NCBI GenBank assembly: GCA_020852965.1
Contig: JADYZV010000192.1
Coordinates: 1-50,183, forward strand
Length of the DNA: 50,183 nt
DNA from: Pirellulaceae bacterium
Lineage (GTDB): Bacteria; Planctomycetota; Planctomycetia; Pirellulales; Pirellulaceae
Direction of reading: 5' to 3'
Under the pieces are notes generated by a model, which was not told the DNA's origin, searched no databases, and worked only from the letters and a program-made list of their open reading frames with translations. Each line of letters starts with the position of its first letter. The first letter of the stretch is position 1. Of this stretch, positions 40,362-49,000 are shown in pieces. The translations under genes and the position numbers were made by a program.

Positions 40362-42608
40362 TTACTCTGCTGAGGAATTGGCAGCGTGGTAATCAGCCAA
40401 TCGCAATTCGCTCTGTGTCGACAAGTGCGGTACGCGCAACAATCGCTGGATGGCATCTTTGGCTAACTGATGCTCCGGGGCAATCTTGAGAATGGCGATT
40501 GCGTTGACCGCGACTCGATACGGATCGCTAAGGTCAGCAAGAGACGCTTCGAGTAACGGCAACGCGCTGCTTGCGGAGGCTGAGAGCGAGGACAACGCTT
40601 CCAACGCAGATGCAGTACGCATGTTGGCGACCAAGTGCTGCCGGGCTCTATCTACGCGATCGGAAGCTGAAGCTCGATTGGTGAATTCAATATCCGTGAG
40701 TATCTCCCTTGCCTCTGCCAAGTTCCCATTGATAAAATGGCCGCCTTCGATCGCCTCAGCGAGAAGTTCCGATGCGATTCCTGCCTCTCCCATTGCGATG
40801 ATTGCCTCCGCAAGGTTCAGCTTGAGCCGCTCCGTATTGGTCTTGCGAAATGCGCGACTCATTGCATCGTAAAGCCCCGGCATGGGGGTCCCAATACCAG
40901 TCAAGTCAAGCGCGACCTGATTGGCGACCCATTCGTTTTTGAATGCGGGCTGCAATGCGTTTGCGATCGACGATCGGTACTCGGGGCACAGGTCTGCCAG
41001 TCGTATCATGGAGTGGGCACCCGCTTCCGATATAATTGGGTTGGCGCTTTCGACTGCCTCTTTCAGGAGGCGGGCAGCAGACAAGGCACCCGAACCGCCT
41101 TCGCCGATCATTTTTATAAGTTGATGAGCCATTAGACGGCCGTCTCCAGTTACTCCATCCAGCTCCTCAATCCGCTCCATCAACTTGCGAGTGATGGCTT
41201 CTGCGGATTCGAGATCGCTTTGCTGAAGCGTTTTAACAATAGCTTCGACAAGAGTGACTTCATCGTGGTGGGTGAAACGCTGCAACAGGAAACTGCGCGT
41301 GCTCTCCGCGAGTTGACCTTGCTCCTCCAGTGCTTTATAGAACGCGATCACTTTGTCCACGTCGAAGATGATCTTCTCATCCGTGCTGCGTATGCAGTGC
41401 ATAATGGCGTTGGCATGTTTGCTACGGTTTTTGGCGTCGAGCCTTACCAAGCCAATTAGCGCTTCTTCGACGCCGGCATTTGCAGCTCGATGTAAATAGG
41501 GGATGGCCTCCTCGCCGGCTTCCGTAATTGCAACTACCGTGTCAATTCTCAGCTGTGTATGTTCAAGGCTGACAGGCTCTCCTGCCCGCCAAAGCAGTAG
41601 TTCACCAAGATCCTTTGCAAGCTCACGCCTGAGCCATTGCGGAACTTCAAGCGAACCCACCAAGTGCGACTTGATCGACACGACCAATCGATCGCGTTGC
41701 TCGGCATTCAAATTGCTGTTCAGCGTGAAATCGCTCGGCGCGGCGGCGAGCAAACTACCCAATGCCTGCCGCGCGTCCGGATTGATGTAGGCAAGTCCAA
41801 TCAGGGCTTTGACGGGTTCAGATCGCCCCAGGAGAATTCTCGCCCGCAGCCAATCGATCGTGTCTCGGTTCGGTGCCAGTTCAGTGACCGTCTGGCAAAT
41901 ATCCCACTTGGCGTACGGGTCGTCTCGATTCATGAGCATGGCGACGAGTTGATCCGCTTGCTCGGGGAAGTTTTTTAACTGCCGAACCGCTAGAGCTCGC
42001 ACCTCGCCGGCGGGATGATCGCAAAGCTTCAGCCAATCATCCAGTGATAGACTGGGGCATTCTGCGTACGGATAATCATCCCGGAGACATAGCATCGCCG
42101 CAATTCGATAGTCGGAATTGGCATCTGTAGCCAAAATTTGCAGTGCCCTTACAACTGCTAGCTGCAAATTAACTTGCGCACTCCGTGGCCTGATGGAATC
42201 CGAGAGTTGGTACGCTTGCTCCCGGGCTGAATAGGCAACGTTCTTATTCGGATCTATTGAAAGCACCATCAGACACGGCAGAAGCAACGCGTCTTTGGTT
42301 TCGGCTTCTTGTTTTACATTTTCTAGAAGCTGAGCATCTGCAAATGTTTCACCGAGGTCCAGCCAACCAGTTACCGTAGTATCGTAAGCACGTCGAATCG
42401 AGTTGGCGGTGTTGAGCTTACGGGTCGCTTCAAGGTTTAGCAAATGGGCGCGCAATGCGTTTATCTGTTCATCATGGATCGTGATTGTGAGTTGATCTCC
42501 AGCGGTGTTTGCTGGAGGCTGTGAATGTGCCGGTAGGCAAAGCAACGGTGTTGCCCACAGGCAGGCCACCCGCAACAGACTTCTGCAGTAGAGATTTTTG
42601 TTCGTCAC
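40362..42608 (-). CDS. exported HEAT-like repeat protein, 748 aa
   Basis: A signal peptide (residues ~1-29; LWATPLLCLPAHSQ) is followed by an almost entirely helical protein with repeated 30-40-residue units, for example YRIAAMLCLRDDYPYAECPSLSLDDWLKL, GEVRALAVRQLKNFPEQADQLVAMLMNRDD, GAHSMIRLADLCPEYRSSIANALQPAF, and YRVAVNAIAILKIAPEHQLAKDAIQRLL. This pattern fits HEAT/armadillo solenoids used as protein scaffolds. No enzyme motif is visible and I do not recognise a named family. Large exported HEAT-type proteins are common in planctomycetes. It is monocistronic; its promoter side is the repeat-rich gap 42609-43002. Confidence 0.75.
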   Translation of the reverse strand: MTNKNLYCRSLLRVACLWATPLLCLPAHSQPPANTAGDQLTITIHDEQINALRAHLLNLEATRKLNTANSIRRAYDTTVTGWLDLGETFADAQLLENVKQEAETKDALLLPCLMVLSIDPNKNVAYSAREQAYQLSDSIRPRSAQVNLQLAVVRALQILATDANSDYRIAAMLCLRDDYPYAECPSLSLDDWLKLCDHPAGEVRALAVRQLKNFPEQADQLVAMLMNRDDPYAKWDICQTVTELAPNRDTIDWLRARILLGRSEPVKALIGLAYINPDARQALGSLLAAAPSDFTLNSNLNAEQRDRLVVSIKSHLVGSLEVPQWLRRELAKDLGELLLWRAGEPVSLEHTQLRIDTVVAITEAGEEAIPYLHRAANAGVEEALIGLVRLDAKNRSKHANAIMHCIRSTDEKIIFDVDKVIAFYKALEEQGQLAESTRSFLLQRFTHHDEVTLVEAIVKTLQQSDLESAEAITRKLMERIEELDGVTGDGRLMAHQLIKMIGEGGSGALSAARLLKEAVESANPIISEAGAHSMIRLADLCPEYRSSIANALQPAFKNEWVANQVALDLTGIGTPMPGLYDAMSRAFRKTNTERLKLNLAEAIIAMGEAGIASELLAEAIEGGHFINGNLAEAREILTDIEFTNRASASDRVDRARQHLVANMRTASALEALSSLSASASSALPLLEASLADLSDPYRVAVNAIAILKIAPEHQLAKDAIQRLLRVPHLSTQSELRLADYHAANSSAE

Positions 42609-42667
42609 TTATGGCGTCCTTGAGTTCGAGCGCGCATCCCATCGCCTTCACACCGTGAGTTCGGGCA

Positions 42668-42746
42668 GGGGTAAAGGGGTCAGGAGTCAATTGTGCAAAG
42701 CACCCGAAGGGCCGTTCCGGCAATTGACTCCTGACCCCTTTACCCC
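42668..42746. repeat. perfect 26-bp inverted repeat (RAYT/REPIN-like)
   Basis: GGGGTAAAGGGGTCAGGAGT plus CAATTG (42668-42693) is perfectly repeated in inverted form at 42721-42746 around a 27-bp spacer that holds CCCGAAGGGCCGTTCCGG. The GGGGTCAGGAGTC core is the sequence I associate with ends of elements moved by REP-associated tyrosine transposases. No transposase gene is nearby, so this would be a non-autonomous copy. Confidence 0.85.
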
Positions 42747-42756
42747 AATTTCAATC

Positions 42757-42807
42757 GGACTCGTAACCTCGTCCACTACCCCAACTTTTAATGTGGACAG
42801 AGCACTA
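42757..42807 (-). repeat. composite family B repeat, inverted
   Basis: GGACTCGTAACCTCGTCCAC at 42757 is followed by TTTTAATGTGGACAGAGCAC at 42786. It is the inverted counterpart of the composite element at 15031-15100. The remainder of the gap to 43002 shows nothing recognisable. Confidence 0.8.
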
Positions 42808-43002
42808 GGTGTGAGTAGTACACACTCGCCGCCCAAAAGCTGTCAGAATCCATGCAGGAATCGTGTGAGAATACCAGCAGCGACTTAATCTCAATCCGTG
42901 CAGAAGCAGATATTGGGAAGAACCTCAAACCGAGACCGCTCCAGCGAGCACCTAGAACTAGATCAGATTCTGGGGTGTCGCGGCCAAGTCGTGAGACGCT
43001 CC

Positions 43003-46000
43003 TCAGAAACTATCAGCACTAGCTCCCAATTCGTCAAAGAAGGCATCCCAGTCTGAGAACCGATTCTTGTTATTGAGATCCTCGATTGGTGCCGCAAAAG
43101 TATTCGCTTGTTTCGGTGCGAACGTTGGCATACCGGTCGGTCGATAATTGTTCCTGCTAACAGACTCAACTGCGTTTGCCCCAGCCGACTCTCCCTCTGC
43201 AGGGCTTTGCTTGTTCAGCCAATTGATGATAAGCAGTACATCCATGGGTGAAAGTAAATCGTCCGCATTGGTATCGTAGTAGAAGTGTTGAGTTAAGTTG
43301 ATTTGAGAGAGTGCGCCGGAACCCAACTGGTTGAGTGCGTTAATAATGATCAGGGCGTCGATGGGGGTTACCAATTGGTCCGCATTGACGTCCAGTGGCA
43401 GGCTGGCATTATGCCACGCCGAGTCTGCCGAGACGGTCGTTTGAACTTCCGCAACTTGGTCTTTTACTTCACGGTGTCCGACCCCGTCGATGGCCAGACT
43501 GTAGAACGCATATTGTTGTCCGGGCTCTCCCGTGAAATCTGCAGAGGTTTCCGCAGTATTTCTGATCCAAATGGTAAACGGTGCGTCATTCTCGGAAACA
43601 AAGATATCGTATGCCGCGACACCGGCACCACCGGTATCGTCACTGCCGCTCCAACTTACGGTAAATGTCGTTGGTACGGTCGCGGGCAAGGATTCGACGT
43701 GACTTTCTGGCGCTGCAGCATCGAGCGTCACGGGGGCCCGGCGTCTGGGATCCGTTCCCTGGCTGGGATCGTGCGGGTCGATCTGATCGGTGGCAATCGT
43801 CTCGAAGTGATCAAAGGTGATCAGAGCGATATTGGTAATCTCGGTCCCTGATGGCAAACCTGCTATAGGGGCGATCGTATAGGTGAAGTAACCCTGCCCA
43901 CGGCCAGTGCCATCTTCGGGTGGAAGAAAGCCTGCCAGCGCACTTGGCGGAAGCCCAGTTTGGCCATCGACCGACACGAACGAGGCATAGACTTGGCCCG
44001 TGTCGGACTCTAGTCCGATCTCGATGTCCAACTGGAATTGAAATCCTTCGATGTCGACATTCACGCTACTACTGTAGTGTTGCGGTCCCCCCTTAATTGA
44101 AATGAGCGTATCACCAAAGGCAACCGAGGTCAGTTGGAAAGTGTCCCAATCAAACAGCGGACTGAGCTGATCGATTATGTCAACGCGTTGCGCCGGAGCT
44201 GTCGCCTCCTTGTCGTTTTCAAATTCAATCTTGTAGGGCAGCGTTTCGCCCGCGGCCACAAAATTCTGTTCGCCATAGCCCGCTGGTCCCGTCTTTTCAT
44301 TCGGGTCCTGCGAAAGTACCGATCGACTATTTCCGGAAGAGCAGCCATATCTACCAGGGTCTTCCTTGCATTTTTCTTTGTTCGCAGCCTCTAGATCTTC
44401 CAAAACCGCCTGTACTAGATCTTCCCATAACGCCTGTTGACGAGGATCAACCGGAGGCGGTGATTCGTAATTCTGGTAGGCATCGTAAAGCGGTCCGGCG
44501 GCAGGACCGACGAGCGGAAAGAGATTTTGTACTGCCCCTTGCATGAAAGGACGAGCACCAAAATCGTCATACCCCTGGCCTAGGATTATCACAGCTCCCG
44601 CTGCCGCCCCTAGAATTAAAACGGGTGCTTCCACCACAAGGGCTGCAATGGGTATCGCAGCTGCAACGTAGGTATACCAACGATGTAGTCCGCTCGGGTC
44701 AATTGCATTAGTTGGACTATTACCCACATACCGGAACAGATTCGCATCCCCTCCGGCCAATCCGATGGGATCTCGTTGAGTAAACCTCCCGAGCGACGCG
44801 TCGTAATGCCGGGCGCGCATGAAGTTCAGGTCGCCGGAGCCGACAATCCCAAACTCGCCAACGAACAGCGAAGCTCCGTTGGTTTCGGTTCCCTCTCCCA
44901 ATAGCTGTCCAAAAGGTGTGTAGCTGTACTGAGCAATCGATGCACCGGAATGATCGGTCAAGTTACTGGTCGATCCAAGTGCGTCAAAAGAGTAGTAGTT
45001 CGGATTGGCTAGTCCGTTAGAGATTAGTCCATAGCCGTGGACGTTGCGAGCGAGCATTTGGCCATTGCTGGAGTACTCACCAACGACATTGCCAAAGCCA
45101 ACGGGGTCGATGACGAAATGGGTTGTTTCACCATCCTCGGTGACGCCAACTCTATTCCCGAGTGCGTCCCAAAGGTTTGACCAATCGCTTGTGTCACTAC
45201 TGACGCTGATCAGTCGATTCTCAGCATCGTAGGCATAGAGTTTGATCTGCCCGTGGTCCACAGTACGAGCTAAGTTTCCATCGGCGTCATAGTAGTACTT
45301 AACGCCGGCGACATCGGTGTATTGATTGAGTTCGTTGGTCGCATAGCGGGTCGTTTCGCCGTCCTGATCGACCGATACGCGATTGCCAGCCGCGTCATAA
45401 ACTATGGTGGTTATTCTCCCTTGCGGATTGACCCATTTCGTGAGCTGACCCAGATCATCGTACTCGTAACTCCACAATCCCTCGAGTGTTCGCATCGATG
45501 TGCGCATTCCTTGCGAGTCGTAGGTGTAGTCGAAGCGAGAAAGCAGCGAGTGATCCGGAGCCGTGTTCTCCAAGCTAAGTAGTTGGCCGTTGGCGTCGTA
45601 GCGAAAGCTGGTGTAGACGCCGTTGCCAAGCGTCTTGCGACTCAGGAAACCGCTCTCGTCATAGTCGTAGCGAACTTGAGTGCTACCGTTGCTATCCGCA
45701 ATTTGCTGCAGTCGTCCTGCTGCATCATAGCTGTAGCCCAATCGGTAGCCAGTTTGGTCCGTACTCGAAGCGCGACGACCAGCCAGGTCGTACGTGAAGG
45801 ACAGCGTATGGCCCTGCGGATCAGATATTTTGACTAAACGCTGGGAGTCCGAATCGTAATCGTAGCTTGCGATGCCGCCTGCGCCCTCGGCTCGAATTAG
45901 GTTCCCACTTGAGTCGTATCCATAATTGAATGACGTGCCATCGGGAAATAGCTTTTGTGTGATTTGGCCAGCCGCATTGTATGCATATTGAATCGTCTGC

Positions 46001-49000
46001 CCACGTGCGTTAGTACTCGCGACTGTGTTGCCAAAAGCATCGTAAGTCCACGATTGTTTTGATCCATCGGCGTAGACGATTGCCGCCAGATTGCCTTCGG
46101 GCGTATAGCCGTAGCTGGTTGTCCTCCCCAACGAGTCAGTAAACTCGGTCATTCGATCCAGTGGCCCTGCGTAAGCAAAGTTCAGCGTGGCGCCAAGTGC
46201 ATCGGTGATGTCGGTCAGATTTCCGGAATGATCGTAGGCATATTGAGTCGCACGCCCCTCGGCGTCGACGACTTCCGATAGATGTCCGATCGCATCGTAA
46301 TGATAGACCAATGCATTTCCGAGTTGATCTTCGGTGCGAGCTAGTCGTGCGCCAGAATCAAACTGGAATTCGAAAGTACCGCCAGGCGCTGTTTGACTCG
46401 CCGGCATAGTTAGGGCGACGGTCCCGAAGGCATCATAGGCAAACGCGATGGCTTGATCTGCGCCCTGCTTGACCGATGCAATTCGCCCTTGGGCATCATA
46501 GGCGAATTCGACCGATGGGCCTCCAGCAACCTCGATCTTGGTCAGCGCATGTCGTGTAAGAACATCTGCACCTGTTTCATACGCATACTCGGTAACCGAC
46601 CCGTCAGATCGGCGAACACTTATCAGGTGTTCGTGAGAAGCATCGTAGGTGAAGTGCGTTTCCTGGCCGGCCGAATCAATCAGGCTCGCAATGCGTCCAG
46701 AAGAATAGTAATCGAAGTCTAGGAACGCTCCGGACGAATGCGACAGACGCACGATCAAGCCATGGTCACGTTCCGCGGTGATACTATTGCCATTCAAATC
46801 AGTGACACTTTCGACTTGACCGCTGGCGTTGAACTGAATGCGTGTGCCGTCCGATTCGGTAATGCTAAAGCGCCCGCCTGATAGTTGGGAGACAATTCCT
46901 TGGTCACCCGGCGCCGCCAAGAATTTTCGAGAAGTGCGACTGTCGGGTTGAAAGACGCGCTGGAGACCATCTGCTCTGGAAATGATGAGTGTGCCATCGG
47001 AACGGCGATCCAGACGTTGTTCCCAAACGCTATCCCAACTCCAGCCATAACCCAACGGGCCAATTTCGTTGCGAGATGCCAAGCTGGGGCGATACGAGCG
47101 TTGAAACTGGATGTTGAGTCCTGGACTGAGAACATTGACATCGGTCGCGGAAGCCAAGGTTGTCACGGGGGATATGCCGATTGCCTGCTGAACTTCGAAA
47201 CCGGTCAGCTCCCCGACATCATGAACTTGTCGGCCGAGCCGATGTAGATAGTTCGCATTTTCACCAAGCATGCGGACGTAATCGCCCCAGGTTTCGCCAA
47301 CGGACTGACTGAAGTTCTGGAAGATTGGCTCCCATCCTTCGATTCCAATGGACGCGGGACGTAAGCTATCTTTGATACTCGGCCAGTCAATGGTTACTGC
47401 GTTGTCGGCGTACACAGGATTAACGGTCCAGGTAAATGGAACGCCAGTTTGCCAGGGCGTCTTCCAACCGGCATAGTGAATCGTGACTTGTCGAGTCTCT
47501 CCAGCCTGTAGGATGCCGGGCACATCACCCGACGCTAGGAATTGCACCGAGTGGCTAAAGCCCTCGGGAACAGCCGATGTCCAAAAACCCCGTGTAACAA
47601 GGCTCGCGTCGAGAGTCAGAAGTGCTCCCTCAGTTCCATTTTGATCTCCCCGGAAATCCAACAGTGGGGCGGGCATTGCAACATCGCCGGTATTCGAGTA
47701 TTCGACGATGATTTGCCCCACGCCACGGAAACGTAGTGCAGCCGGAGCAATGATGCGAGTCTCTAAGAGAGCGAAAGCGCCTTCGGTTACCTTTAGCGCG
47801 TCCGGCAATTCATCCGCAGTTCCATCTGGGCGTATGACGCGGATACTGTAAACTCCCGGCGGAATACTTTCAGCCGCAATGGTCGCCGTGATCTGAGTGA
47901 AGGAATCTATAGCGACCTGCAACGGCGTGAACGACTGATGTTCACTAGCCAAGACAACCCTTGTACCACGGCTAAAACCTGAGCCGGAGATTGTCAATCT
48001 TCCGTCGACTCCATTCCCCATGCGAGCTGGGCTAGAGCCACTGAGCACGACGGGCGCAGTATCGGCTCGAATCATCAGCTCACCTGAGGCTTCGACGCGG
48101 TCTGAATAGACCAGTACGTACCAGGTCCCCGGATAGGCGCGTGGGACGATGAGCTGCTGCTGTGCAGAAGGCAAAGTCGTTCGATAGTCGAAGTCGACGC
48201 GGGTCGGGGATTGCCCAAATCTCACGTAGATGGAGTGACGATTTAGCTCGGATGAATCTGCTAGATTAAGCTGCAGGGGCAGTGCATCTCCGACGTGGAT
48301 TTCAAAAAGCTGTGCCTGTCCGGTTTGGAAAATCGGCTTCTTGATGGTTTGTCCCAATTCCACTCGATCGCGCGAAATCCGCGCGAGTCGCATGACGTAG
48401 TCGGTGCTGGATAGCCCCGCACTCCGGCTGGTTCGCAGCGTGTACGAACCGTTTGCGGGGAGGTTGATCAAGTCCGATTCAGATGTCAGGCTTTCGAAAC
48501 CTACCCAGCCGTTGGGTCCTAAAAGATCGACCTTCACATGCGGGCTGTCGCGATCCAGCAGATCCAGTCGAACTTGATCTCCCTGTGAGCCGACGAATGT
48601 CCATTGATCAATGCTGTAAGGAGTTTCGAGAGTGCCATGCAACTTGTTGCCAAACTCGACTCTCTTGTTGTCCGTAGTTGAGTCCCAGACCGAAAGCATA
48701 TATCGACCGGTATTCAACTCCTGCCCTGGCCCCGCTCTCAGCCGAATTCTGTAGTTCCCTTCCTCGATGCCCGATAGTTCCAGCTTTACTGCCTGTCGGT
48801 TTTGCACACTGTGGGCCGTTGCGACAATCTCGTCTTGGTCATTCAGAATCGTTATCGACACAGAGTTGACGTAGGGTGCTTCCGCTGCCGGTTGCACCAA
48901 CGAATACGGGTTGGCAACTACTGTATACTCTCGGCCTTTCCCTGCGTAGAAGCTCCACTCGTCCTCCTCTCCGACGATCGAGACCTCCCCAGATGTTGGA

